Program-made: the position numbers and the translations under genes
Notes under the pieces: model-generated
What the model was told of the DNA's origin: nothing
What the model saw: only the letters and a program-made list of their open reading frames with translations
Databases searched by the model: none
Shown here: positions 7,220 through 15,997 of the stretch, piece after piece
Position numbering within the stretch: the stretch's first letter is position 1
Layout of the letters: every line of letters begins with the position of its first letter
From: Ferruginibacter sp.
GTDB lineage: Bacteria; Bacteroidota; Bacteroidia; Chitinophagales; Chitinophagaceae
Assembly: GCA_013141115.1 (NCBI GenBank)
Contig: JABFRP010000001.1
Span: 1 to 64,000, forward strand
Length of the DNA: 64,000 nt
Direction of reading: 5' to 3'

Positions 7220-9562
7220 ATGGCGAAAAATAATTTCATCAGCTACCTGCTTAATCCTAAAAACTGGTGGCTTCCTTTACTCGTTATTTTTATAATCAGT
7301 ATTGCAGGGGTAACCATGATTGGAGTACACACATACACTGAAGCTCCACCCATTCCATCTTATGTTTCATCAAAAAATGAAACAGTTTTTTCAAAGGAAG
7401 ATGTGCTGGATGGTCAGGCAGTATTTCAGAAGTATGCACTGATGGAGTATGGCAGTATGTTTGGTGATGGTGCTAACCGGGGGCCTGACTATACTGCAGA
7501 AGCTTTGCATTATGTTTCTCAATACATGGATGATTATTATCAATCGAAATTGAAAGCTGAAGCAAATAGTGATTTGCTTAAAAAAGGGATTATTGAACAG
7601 ATAAAAGTAGAAATTAAAAATAATCATTACAGTAAAGAAAAGAATAGTGTAACACTTTCTGATGCACAGGTTTTTGCAGTGGCAGAACTGGTAAAATATT
7701 ATAATCAAAAGTTTACCAACTCGTCTTCACCCGGAGCATTTAAACCGTCCGGTTACATCACTGATGCAAATGAAATAAAATCGTTAACCGCCTTTTTCTT
7801 TTGGGGTTCATGGGTTTGTGGAGTAGAAAGACCGGGAGAACATTACAGTTATACACATAACTGGCCTTACGACCCTTCAGCGGGGAATACGCCGAGTGCT
7901 GCAATTATTTTGTGGAGCATTATTGGTTCACTGGGATTAATATTTGGATTGGGTATCGTGTTGTATTATCATGGCAAACTGGATAAGCTTGATGATGATG
8001 TTTATACAAAAAAAGCTGAACCTTTTATGACAAGGGGCGATATAGAGAAATTTCAACCAGATGCTATACAAAGGTCTACTTATAAATTCTTTTATGTTGC
8101 CATTGTACTATTTGCTGTGCAGGTTTTAGCAGGTATTTTAACCGTTCATGATTTTGTCGGCTTGATTAATTTCTTTGGATTTAATATTTCCGGCGCATTG
8201 CCAATTACCGTAACAAGAAGCTGGCATGTGCAACTATCTATTTTATGGATATCAGCCTGCTGGATAGGCGCTTCATTTTTTATGATGTCGCTTGTATCAC
8301 CCAACCAATCAAAAAAACAGGTTACACTCATCAATACAATTTTTTGGCTTACGGTAATATTAGTGGCCGGCTCCTTTGCAGGAATGTTGCTTGGACCAAA
8401 AGGTGTTTTCGGAAAGTACTGGTATTGGTTTGGCCACCAGGGATGGGAATATGTAGAGCTTGGAAAACTATGGCAGATTATTTTTGGAGTCATATTTATT
8501 ATTTGGGCAACAACCATATACCGGGGCATTAAACCGGTGATGAAACTAAAGCAGCCATGGGCGTTGCCTAATTGGTTAGTGTATACCACCTTCAGTATAA
8601 TTTTATTATTGATCTCTGGTTTTATTGCCACTCCCAAAACTAACTTTGTGATTGCGGATTTCTGGAGATGGATGGTGGTACACATGTGGGCCGAAGCTTT
8701 CTTTGAAGTATTTACCACAGTATTGATTGGATATTTTATGGTGGTAATGGGATTAGTAAGCAGGCAGGCTGTAATTCGTGTGATCTATTTAGCAACCTTA
8801 TTATTCCTTGGTTCCGGCCTGCTCGGAATCTCCCATAATTTTTACTGGAATGCCAAACCTGTTGGTACAATGGCATTGGGTTCAGTGTTCTCCACTTTGC
8901 AGGTAATCCCTTTAGTACTGCTCACATTAGAAGCATGGCGTTTCAGCAAACTTCCAAAATTGCTGGAAACTAATAACCTGGTAAACGGGGATTTAAATAA
9001 ACGGTTTGGATTTTCAGAAGTGTTCCTTTTTTTGGTGGCTGTTAATTTCTGGAATTTCTTTGGCGCAGGTGTACTCGGTTTCATCATCAATTTACCCATT
9101 GCTAATTATTATGAACACGGAACTTATTTAACCGTCAATCATGGCCATGCTGCATTAATGGGTGTGTATGGTAATCTTGCAGTGGCTGCTGTTTTATTTT
9201 GCTGCCAGTTATTATTTAAGGCTGATTGGTGGAAACCAAAACTGATCAAAACAGTTTTCTGGTCCATCAATATAGGTTTGCTGCTGATGGTATTACTTGA
9301 TTTATTTCCTGCCGGCATTTACCAGTTCAAAACCGTAACAGAGCAGGGATTGTGGTATGCCCGTAGCAGTACATTTATTGAAAGCAATGGGTTTCAAACA
9401 CTCACCTGGATGCGTATCATTGGTGGCTCCATATTTACTGTAGGCGGTGTGATACCGCTGGTTTGGTTTGTAACCAGCAGAAGAAAAGGCTTAAAAAAAG
9501 TTGAGCAACTCAATACAATAAAATCAACAACCAATGAAATCATTTCAACAACCCTGGCTTAA
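7220..9562 (+). CDS. nod: putative nitric oxide dismutase (variant quinol NO reductase family)
   Basis: A 780-residue single-chain qNOR-family protein: an N-terminal helix plus periplasmic domain (about 40-230), then a 12-13-helix oxidase core. Heme ligands His336 (RSWHVQL) and His641/His643 (NHGHAALMG) and FeB His488 with Glu492 (VVHMWAE) are kept. Against Geobacillus qNOR numbering (offset 20 in this region), His560 is Asn540 (GISHNFYW) and Glu581 is Gln561 (FSTLQVIP). At the quinol site the HYxVEG segment reads HDFVG, lacking Glu332, and the RIPGD aspartate (Asp746) is Gly736. These are the changes described for putative NO dismutases, which turn 2 NO into N2 and O2 without external electrons. 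ATG 7220 starts it; it heads an operon running to 12158. Family certain, dismutase activity predicted. Confidence 0.82.
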   Translation: MAKNNFISYLLNPKNWWLPLLVIFIISIAGVTMIGVHTYTEAPPIPSYVSSKNETVFSKEDVLDGQAVFQKYALMEYGSMFGDGANRGPDYTAEALHYVSQYMDDYYQSKLKAEANSDLLKKGIIEQIKVEIKNNHYSKEKNSVTLSDAQVFAVAELVKYYNQKFTNSSSPGAFKPSGYITDANEIKSLTAFFFWGSWVCGVERPGEHYSYTHNWPYDPSAGNTPSAAIILWSIIGSLGLIFGLGIVLYYHGKLDKLDDDVYTKKAEPFMTRGDIEKFQPDAIQRSTYKFFYVAIVLFAVQVLAGILTVHDFVGLINFFGFNISGALPITVTRSWHVQLSILWISACWIGASFFMMSLVSPNQSKKQVTLINTIFWLTVILVAGSFAGMLLGPKGVFGKYWYWFGHQGWEYVELGKLWQIIFGVIFIIWATTIYRGIKPVMKLKQPWALPNWLVYTTFSIILLLISGFIATPKTNFVIADFWRWMVVHMWAEAFFEVFTTVLIGYFMVVMGLVSRQAVIRVIYLATLLFLGSGLLGISHNFYWNAKPVGTMALGSVFSTLQVIPLVLLTLEAWRFSKLPKLLETNNLVNGDLNKRFGFSEVFLFLVAVNFWNFFGAGVLGFIINLPIANYYEHGTYLTVNHGHAALMGVYGNLAVAAVLFCCQLLFKADWWKPKLIKTVFWSINIGLLLMVLLDLFPAGIYQFKTVTEQGLWYARSSTFIESNGFQTLTWMRIIGGSIFTVGGVIPLVWFVTSRRKGLKKVEQLNTIKSTTNEIISTTLA

Positions 9563-9662
9563 TATTAAAATCTATTTCCTCTGGCGATTGCAATTCTTGA
9601 TCGGACGTCTGAAAAACCATCTTTATAAAAAACAGCTTTCATACAATGAAAACAAGAACTGA
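9534..9662 (+). CDS. possible 42-residue basic amphipathic protein after nod
   Basis: An open frame with ATG at 9534 overlaps the last 29 bases of the NOD-like gene and the first 17 of the next gene. Its translation has aromatic and basic helices (LWRLQFLIGRLKNHLYKK) and looks like a membrane-surface peptide. Bridging two genes by overlap at both ends fits a translationally coupled small gene. No homology can be tested here. Confidence 0.4.
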   Translation: MKSFQQPWLNIKIYFLWRLQFLIGRLKNHLYKKQLSYNENKN

Positions 9663-10038
9663 TAATAAACCGCTGGTGTATTCCTGCTCCGGCTGTTCCA
9701 GTGCTGCACAAATGGCAAACTATATTGCTGTTCAGCTTGACAGAATGGATGTAGCAGAAATGTCCTGCATTGCTGGTGTTGGAGGTAACGTTAAGAGTCT
9801 TGTGCGTACAGCAACATCTGGCAGAAAAATTATCGTTATTGATGGTTGTCCGCTGGCATGCTCAAAGGCTTGTCTGAGTAATCATTCGGTAGAGCCTGAT
9901 ATTCACATAGACCTGTCCTGCATGGGTGTTCCAAAAAGGCTGCACGAAGATTTTGATATAAAAGACGCTAATGAAATTTTAACAAAAATTGAATCACTCT
10001 CAAATTGCAGTTTTATAAAATATACCTGTGAAATTTAA
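9646..10038 (+). CDS. DGC-domain putative zinc-binding protein
   Basis: A 130-residue DGC-domain protein. The domain signature is present: N-terminal YSCSGCSSAAQMAN, the middle MSCIAGVGG, and IDGCPLACSKACL at about 65-77 that names the family. The many cysteines suggest a metal or thiol role; the function is unknown in the family. It lies second or third in the NOD-like operon, 84 bp after nod, and is followed 3 bp later by the GNAT gene. Confidence 0.85.
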   Translation: MKTRTDNKPLVYSCSGCSSAAQMANYIAVQLDRMDVAEMSCIAGVGGNVKSLVRTATSGRKIIVIDGCPLACSKACLSNHSVEPDIHIDLSCMGVPKRLHEDFDIKDANEILTKIESLSNCSFIKYTCEI

Positions 10039-10040
10039 TT

Positions 10041-11228
10041 ATGCCAGAAACATTATTTTATAATAATGCTCTTTTAAAATCAGCTACTCCTGCTATTGAA
10101 AGCAGGGACATAATTATTACGGAAGTGATCAATAAAAAGCAGCTTAACGAATTCATTAATTTTCCTTACAGGTTGTACAAAGGAAATAAATATTATGTCC
10201 CTCAATTCAAGAAAGACATTGAAGATACTTTAAGCAAAAACAAAAATCCTGCACTTGAGTTTTGCGATGCGAAATATTGGCTTGCTTATAAAGAGAATAA
10301 AGTAGTAGGGCGTATAGCAGCCATTATTAATCACAGGTATATAGAAAAATGGAAAAACAGGTACATACGGTTTGGCTGGATAGATTTTGAACAAGAGGAG
10401 GAAATTGCAAAAAAACTTTTGACACAGGTAGAAATATGGGCAAAGGAAAAAGGGATGAACGCAGTTCATGGCCCAATCGGCTTTACTAATTTTGATTACG
10501 CAGGTTTATTAATTGAAGGCTTTGACCAATTAGGAACTTTTGCAACTATTTATAACTATCCTTATTACCCATTGTTTATTGAAAGGGCTGGCTACCAAAA
10601 AGATGTTGATTGGGTTGAATACAAGATTAAGCTACCAGCGGTGCTGCCGGAAAAGCTGGAGAAAATAGCTGCAATTGTGCAAAAAAGACATCAGTTTTGT
10701 GTAGTAAAGACGGCAACAACGAAAGACATACTATCTTATTCAAAAGACATATTCAGGCTAATAAATTCTGCTTACTCCGGATTATATGGTATGGTTGCAC
10801 TCAGTGAAAAGCAAATTGAATATAGCACAAGAAAATTCTTATCGGTTATACGCCCTGATTTTGTGTCACTGGTATTGGATAAAAACAATGAATTGGCCGC
10901 ATTTGGAATTACCATGCCTTCTTTGTCTCTGGCACTACAAAAAGCAAAAGGCGGCCTTTACCCTTTTGGTTTTATTCATATCCTGAAGGCACTTAAGAAA
11001 AATAATCTTGGGGATTTATGCCTGGTTGCTGTGAGGAAAGATTTACAGGGAAAGGGTGTAAATGCAATTTTAATGAATGAGCTAACAAAGTCATACATCA
11101 AAAACGGAATTGAATATGCAGAATCAAATCCTGAGCTGGAAGAGAACACAAAAGTGCAGTCTATTTGGGAATATTATGATACAATTCAGCATAAACGACG
11201 CAGGTGTTATATAAAATATTTAGAGTAA
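10041..11228 (+). CDS. GNAT-fold N-acetyltransferase-like protein
   Basis: A 395-residue protein of the long GNAT-like type common in Bacteroidota. An N-terminal region (YRLYKGNKYYVPQF, about 38-51) is followed by an acetyltransferase-like core with GPIGFTNFDYAGLLIEGF near 150, and a C-terminal segment with the acyl-CoA-loop-like RKDLQGKGVNAILMNEL near 340. The substrate is unknown. It sits in the NOD-like operon 3 bp after the DGC gene and 8 bp before the thioesterase. Confidence 0.75.
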   Translation: MPETLFYNNALLKSATPAIESRDIIITEVINKKQLNEFINFPYRLYKGNKYYVPQFKKDIEDTLSKNKNPALEFCDAKYWLAYKENKVVGRIAAIINHRYIEKWKNRYIRFGWIDFEQEEEIAKKLLTQVEIWAKEKGMNAVHGPIGFTNFDYAGLLIEGFDQLGTFATIYNYPYYPLFIERAGYQKDVDWVEYKIKLPAVLPEKLEKIAAIVQKRHQFCVVKTATTKDILSYSKDIFRLINSAYSGLYGMVALSEKQIEYSTRKFLSVIRPDFVSLVLDKNNELAAFGITMPSLSLALQKAKGGLYPFGFIHILKALKKNNLGDLCLVAVRKDLQGKGVNAILMNELTKSYIKNGIEYAESNPELEENTKVQSIWEYYDTIQHKRRRCYIKYLE

Positions 11229-11235
11229 TTAAATA

Positions 11236-11718
11236 ATGAAAGTATTAAGCTATAAAACCCCATCTGATTCTGAAACTATCAAAACAGAAGTGGTTTGTCC
11301 TAATGATACAAACCCAATGGGCATATTGCTGGGCGGAAGCTTGGTAGAATGGATGGACATTGCTGCTGCCGTTTGTGCACAAACACATGCCGGAAAAATT
11401 TGTGTTACCGCCTGTATCAATCGTGTTGATTTCACCGCAGCAGCAAAAGTTGGAGATATTATTACCATTTCTGCCAGAATAACCCGTGCCTTTAAAACGT
11501 CACTCGAAATTTTTGTTTTCGCATTCGCAAAAACAGTATTAAATGGGAAAAACTATTTAATCAGTGAAGCGTATTTTACTTTCGTGGCGCTTGATGAAAA
11601 GGGAGAAGTTACGCAGGTAATCGCAGTTAAGCCAGTAACAGCATCTGAAAAGAAATATTACGATGCTGCATTTAAAAGAAAGAAAAAAGATTCACCAATT
11701 AGAAAAAGTAAGGAATAA
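11236..11718 (+). CDS. acyl-CoA thioesterase, hotdog fold
   Basis: A 160-residue single hotdog-fold acyl-CoA hydrolase of the YciA/BACH group. NPMGILLGGSLVEWMDIAAAVCA carries the conserved Asn, the Gly-Gly turn and the catalytic Asp on the hotdog helix; VDFTAAAKVGDIITI is the usual second strand pair. It would release CoA from acyl-CoA in the cytoplasm. Its place in the NOD-like operon has no obvious reason, though the neighbouring GNAT also uses acyl-CoA. Confidence 0.85.
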   Translation: MKVLSYKTPSDSETIKTEVVCPNDTNPMGILLGGSLVEWMDIAAAVCAQTHAGKICVTACINRVDFTAAAKVGDIITISARITRAFKTSLEIFVFAFAKTVLNGKNYLISEAYFTFVALDEKGEVTQVIAVKPVTASEKKYYDAAFKRKKKDSPIRKSKE

Positions 11719-11720
11719 AT

Positions 11721-12158
11721 ATGAGTGTTATGAACGAAATAATCTACCGTTTTATTAAACAACAAACATGCGCCACTATTTGCTGCACAGACGAACAAGG
11801 TATTCCTTATTGTTTCTGTTGCTATTATGTAGTTAAACCTAAGACAGGCTTATTCTATTTCAAATCGTCAGATAACGCATATCATACTTCGCTATTGGCA
11901 ATCAACCCGATTGTCGCCGGTACAATTCTTCCTGATAAACTTAGTAAACTGATAACAAAGGGTATACAGTGGCGAGGGGAATTGCTGGAAGAGCATCACC
12001 CACAAACGAAAGATGCAGATGAAATCTATCACAAAAAAAATCCGTTGGCATTGGTCGTAAAGGGAACAGTATTTACTATTCGTCTGAATATAATAAAGAT
12101 GACAGACAGTCAATTTGGCTTCGGAAAAAAGAATATTTGGAAAAGAGATGAGCAGTGA
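11721..12158 (+). CDS. pyridoxamine-phosphate-oxidase-like flavin-binding protein
   Basis: A 145-residue split-barrel protein of the PNPOx-like group (N-terminal CATICCTDEQGIPYCFCCYYVV, then LFYFKSSDNAYHTSLL, then GIQWRGEL). Members bind FMN, F420 or heme and do varied redox chemistry; the vitamin B6 function needs extra residues not obvious here. A cluster of cysteines at about 14-34 is unusual. It ends the NOD-like operon, 3 bp after the thioesterase. Confidence 0.7.
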   Translation: MSVMNEIIYRFIKQQTCATICCTDEQGIPYCFCCYYVVKPKTGLFYFKSSDNAYHTSLLAINPIVAGTILPDKLSKLITKGIQWRGELLEEHHPQTKDADEIYHKKNPLALVVKGTVFTIRLNIIKMTDSQFGFGKKNIWKRDEQ

Positions 12159-12279
12159 GTAGTTCCAAAATTAAGAATAACAAACATATAAACGTTTTGC
12201 AACTATGGATATCGTCAATTCTATTTGAAAATTTATCAAAGAAAATTCATTTAAAGCTTCAATCAAAATCTTTTTAAAT

Positions 12280-14085
12280 ATGTATCAATCATCTCAACAT
12301 AAATTTCACATTCCTGTAATGGGGCTCGCTTACACCATTGATAGTCCAATTAAAGTTGCCAGGTTTGGCATATCATCTGTTATTTCAATTGTAGAAGACC
12401 GCCTAATAGAAATGATGAGGCAACACTATTATCCATCGGTAAGCCGGGAATATCAGCCCATCTCAACACATGAACCAGATTACAGGGCCAAAAGGATTAC
12501 CGATTATCTCAACCTTGTAAACACAATTGTAGAGGCACAGGTTGAAAAAATCAGGAACGCCGCTTTCGAAGCAGGCTCAGAAATCGTGAAATATTTTGAG
12601 ATGCTGCCGGACGATAATGTGCTAAAACAATTATACAGACAAATGATGAATACGGGCAATCAGCATGAAAAAGAAAAAATAGCATCCCACCTAAGGTCAC
12701 AAATACAACCCGGTAGTATTGATGTAAATATAATGACAAAGGTAGACCGGGAAACTTATAATGATGAAGGAGCTATAGTAGAAAACGGTTCTGATGCAGT
12801 AGCTGCATTGAGAGGTTATGTGAAAAGTAACCTTGCAAATTCTTCAGTAGTTTTTTCTGCCGGCATGAATCCGAGATTGTACAATTATCTTGAAAGTTGT
12901 AAGGAGTTTGATGTAAATGAGGATGGTGGTTTTACAAAAAAGGTAATAGTAAAAGTTAGCGATTACAGATCTGCATTAATACAGGGGAAATACCTTGCAA
13001 AGAAGGGTATATGGGTAAGTGAGTTCAGGATTGAATCGGGATTAAATTGTGGCGGTCATGCATTTGCGACAGAAGGTTATCTGCTGGGCCCCATTCTGGA
13101 AGAATTTAAGATAAAGAAGCAGGAACTTATTGATGCGATTTTTGAAGTGTATAATGCCAGCCTCCGAAAGAAAAATAAGGAGTATTTTATTTATCCGCCG
13201 AAAATGATATTTTCCGTGCAGGGAGGTATTGGAACGCATGAGGAAGATGATTTTTTATTTCGGTATTATAGTGTAGAAAGTACAGGATGGGGTACACCTT
13301 TTTTGCTGGTGCCGGAAGCTACCACGGTAGATGATGAAACACTGAACCTATTATGCAATGCCACAGAGAAAGATGTAGTGCTTAGTCAAAATTCTCCGTT
13401 AGGAGTAAGATTCCACTATCTTAAAGGAACCAGTTCCGAAAATGAAAAATTACTACGCATTAAAAATGGAAAACCGGGCAGCCCTTGTACCGAAAAGCAC
13501 CTGGCATCTAATACAGAGTTTACAAAAGAACCAATTTGTACAGCTTCGCACAAATACCAAAAACTGAAAATCGCACAGTTGCAATCATTGAACCTGCCCG
13601 AAAAGGAATACGGAAAGCAATTAAATGAAGTACTGGATAAAGAATGTTTATGCGTTGGACTGAGCAATGCTGCAGCTGTTAGTTATAAACAAACTTTCAT
13701 TAAGACACTGAAGGCGGTAACTATTTGCCCAGGCCCAAATATTACCAATTTCTCCAAAGTAGTTTCGTTGCAAGCAATGACAGACCATATTTACGGAAGA
13801 ACAAATATTTTGACAAATAACAACAGACCTCATATGTTTATTGCAGAACTGAATTTATATATTGATTACTTTAAAGAAGAGTTGGAAAATGATATCCAGG
13901 CTGAACAATTCTCCAAGAGGAAAAAATATTATACTTCCTTTTATCAAAATCTTTGCAATGGTATTGCCTACTACCGGAATTTACCTGTCGCATCAAATAC
14001 AACAATCCGGCATCAGTTTATTAAAGATCTCGACGATGCCAGGTTAGAAATGGATGTCCTGAATTATCAGTATGCAATTATTTAG
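12280..14085 (+). CDS. 601-residue protein of unknown function
   Basis: I do not recognise a named family. The start (HIPVMGLAYTIDSPIKVARF) and the central glycine-rich stretch (SGLNCGGHAFATEGYL, about residues 248-263) recall flavin TIM barrels such as nitronate monooxygenase or glutamate synthase, with a DYRSALIQGKYLAKKGI segment before it. The C-terminal third has CTASHKYQKL, CLCVGL and a CPGPNI loop, possibly metal ligands. No signal peptide or membrane helix is seen. It stands alone with a 121-bp upstream gap between the NOD-like operon and the histidine kinase gene on the other strand. A role in nitro-compound or NO chemistry is a guess from context. Confidence 0.6.
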   Translation: MYQSSQHKFHIPVMGLAYTIDSPIKVARFGISSVISIVEDRLIEMMRQHYYPSVSREYQPISTHEPDYRAKRITDYLNLVNTIVEAQVEKIRNAAFEAGSEIVKYFEMLPDDNVLKQLYRQMMNTGNQHEKEKIASHLRSQIQPGSIDVNIMTKVDRETYNDEGAIVENGSDAVAALRGYVKSNLANSSVVFSAGMNPRLYNYLESCKEFDVNEDGGFTKKVIVKVSDYRSALIQGKYLAKKGIWVSEFRIESGLNCGGHAFATEGYLLGPILEEFKIKKQELIDAIFEVYNASLRKKNKEYFIYPPKMIFSVQGGIGTHEEDDFLFRYYSVESTGWGTPFLLVPEATTVDDETLNLLCNATEKDVVLSQNSPLGVRFHYLKGTSSENEKLLRIKNGKPGSPCTEKHLASNTEFTKEPICTASHKYQKLKIAQLQSLNLPEKEYGKQLNEVLDKECLCVGLSNAAAVSYKQTFIKTLKAVTICPGPNITNFSKVVSLQAMTDHIYGRTNILTNNNRPHMFIAELNLYIDYFKEELENDIQAEQFSKRKKYYTSFYQNLCNGIAYYRNLPVASNTTIRHQFIKDLDDARLEMDVLNYQYAII

Positions 14086-14260
14086 AGAAGGTTTCTAAAG
14101 GAGTAAAGTAGTGGACACTTAAGTAAAAATAATTTTCTGTATCAATTTAAATCAGCGCTTTATAACTTTTCTTTGAAGAATTTTCTATTTATTAAACGCC
14201 AGAGTGAAATAAAATACTTGCATTTTACCAAAATTTCTTAAAATGAAATTTTGGTAATGC

Positions 14261-15391
14261 CTAATCCTTGTTTTGCCGAAAACCAATCACAAACTCAGTC
14301 CCTTTTTCTAATTCGCTTTTATAATGAATTGTTCCATTCATTAATTCCACATATTTGCTTACAAGGTGAAGTCCCAAGCCTGTGCCCTGTATATTCATTG
14401 CATTAGAAGCTCTGTAAAATTGTTCAAACAAATGTTTACTGTATTCCGGAGGAATTCCAATGCCATGATCTTTAACCGATAATACCAGTCTGCCATTTAT
14501 CCATTTAGTCTTAATTTCAATTGTCGTTTTTTTTGTAGAAAACTTTATGGCATTAGAAAGAACATTTGTTGTGATATGTTTTAACAAGAGAGGATCCAAC
14601 ACAACTAGCTCTTTGCCGCTATGCTTGTATGAAATAAGTTGCCCCCTGTTCTCCTCATTTTTAAATTCTGCGATGATTGTGGCTATATGGTCTTTAATAT
14701 TAAAAAGCACAGGACTGCATGAAATATTTCCTTCCTGCATGTTACCTACCCTAAGAAAATCATTTAATATATCGGTTAAGTGATTTACTGCTGCCACGAT
14801 TCGTTCAATATGTTTATCTATTTTCTCATGCGAATCCAGTTTTGTGTAACTTTTTAATAATTGAACAGATGATAATACTGTTGTGAGCGGAGTGCTAAAT
14901 TCATGAGAGGCCATAGTAATAAAACGAGACTTCAGTTCGCTAAGTTCTCTTTCCTTTTTGAGCGATATTCTTAACTCTCCTTCCGCCTTTTTTAAATGCG
15001 ATATATTCCTGATAACTACTCCAGCATAGGCAATTGCATCTTCACTATCCCTTAAAGGAAAGGCATCCATAATATAAAATTCGCTTTTAACCAGATCGTG
15101 CAGTTCAAATGCTGATATCCTGCCCCCGGCAAACACTTTTTCCAATTGAGCCTGGATAACACATCTTACATTTTCTGGAAATTTGGGGTACATTTTATTA
15201 CCGATTAGTTCAGCAGGGTTTGCAGCCAGGCGTTCATGTAACTCTCCTCCTGTATATATAAAGTTATATTGCTTATCAATAAGGCTGATTACTCCATCAG
15301 GGTAATTATATAGTAATTGTAGAAATAATTCCTGTTCTTTTGTAGATCTTTTATAAGTTCCGTTTGTAGCAGTAGTATCCTGGTTTACCAA
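14261..15391 (-). CDS. PAS-domain sensor histidine kinase
   Basis: A 376-residue soluble histidine kinase: PAS/PAC-like sensor region (about 20-135), coiled linker (GELRISLKKERELSELKSR), HisKA with phospho-accepting His in MASHEFSTPL near 165, and HATPase with N box (NVLSNAIKF), G1 box (KDHGIGIPPEY) and G2 box (GTGLGLHLVSKY). No transmembrane helix is present, so it senses a cytoplasmic cue. No response regulator adjoins it. Its position between the NOD-like and NirK operons suggests a signalling link to nitrogen oxides or redox state, which is inference. Confidence 0.88.
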   Translation of the reverse strand: MVNQDTTATNGTYKRSTKEQELFLQLLYNYPDGVISLIDKQYNFIYTGGELHERLAANPAELIGNKMYPKFPENVRCVIQAQLEKVFAGGRISAFELHDLVKSEFYIMDAFPLRDSEDAIAYAGVVIRNISHLKKAEGELRISLKKERELSELKSRFITMASHEFSTPLTTVLSSVQLLKSYTKLDSHEKIDKHIERIVAAVNHLTDILNDFLRVGNMQEGNISCSPVLFNIKDHIATIIAEFKNEENRGQLISYKHSGKELVVLDPLLLKHITTNVLSNAIKFSTKKTTIEIKTKWINGRLVLSVKDHGIGIPPEYSKHLFEQFYRASNAMNIQGTGLGLHLVSKYVELMNGTIHYKSELEKGTEFVIGFRQNKD

Positions 15392-15997
15392 TTGAGCTGT
15401 ACTCGCATTAACGCTTACTGATTGCTTATTATTTTGTTCTGGGATTGTATTTTTGTAACGACAATCTATTCATACTTCAATTAAATATTCTAAGGATATG
15501 AAAAGTTAGCTGTTATACTATAACTAAGTACTGATAAAAATCAGGATACTATATGATTGAGAACAATTCGGTAGGCTCTGTTATTTACGCTGTATTTAAC
15601 CAGTGTAAATCTTATTTCACAATTGAGGAAAAGGTGAACTTATTTACTATTATTCCTATAAATACCACAGTTTAACAATATGAATCTAGGAAAATTTAAT
15701 CAATCTACTTACTAATACACACCAATATTGTAAAATAAAATTGCAGGATTGAAGAATCAAACAAGATCATTGTTGTTATAATTGGCAAAACGCTTTCTGG
15801 CACCGGTTAATATACCAGTATTTTTACCGCTTCAAATTGAAGGTTAATTTGAAACATCCTTTTTATTAGCAAAAGACTTTACAAATCTTTTATGGTATTA
15901 ATTACTTCTTGCTACTATATCAATAAATATCGTTTCCTATTATTAAAAGTGTGTAGATACTATTTTCGGTAATCAGAATTTAAAAGAAAACTTCCCT
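15392..15997. other. 606-bp region without a recognisable gene
   Basis: AT-rich sequence between the kinase start and the SCO gene end. All frames are broken by stops and no strong hairpin, repeat or RNA gene is seen. It must carry the kinase promoter on its left side, but no clear -7 box was found. Confidence 0.5.

Noticed and set aside
8146..8718. 190-residue open frame on the minus strand inside nod
   Set aside because: It is antisense to a highly conserved membrane core, has low-complexity composition and no family resemblance; a shadow of nod codon use.
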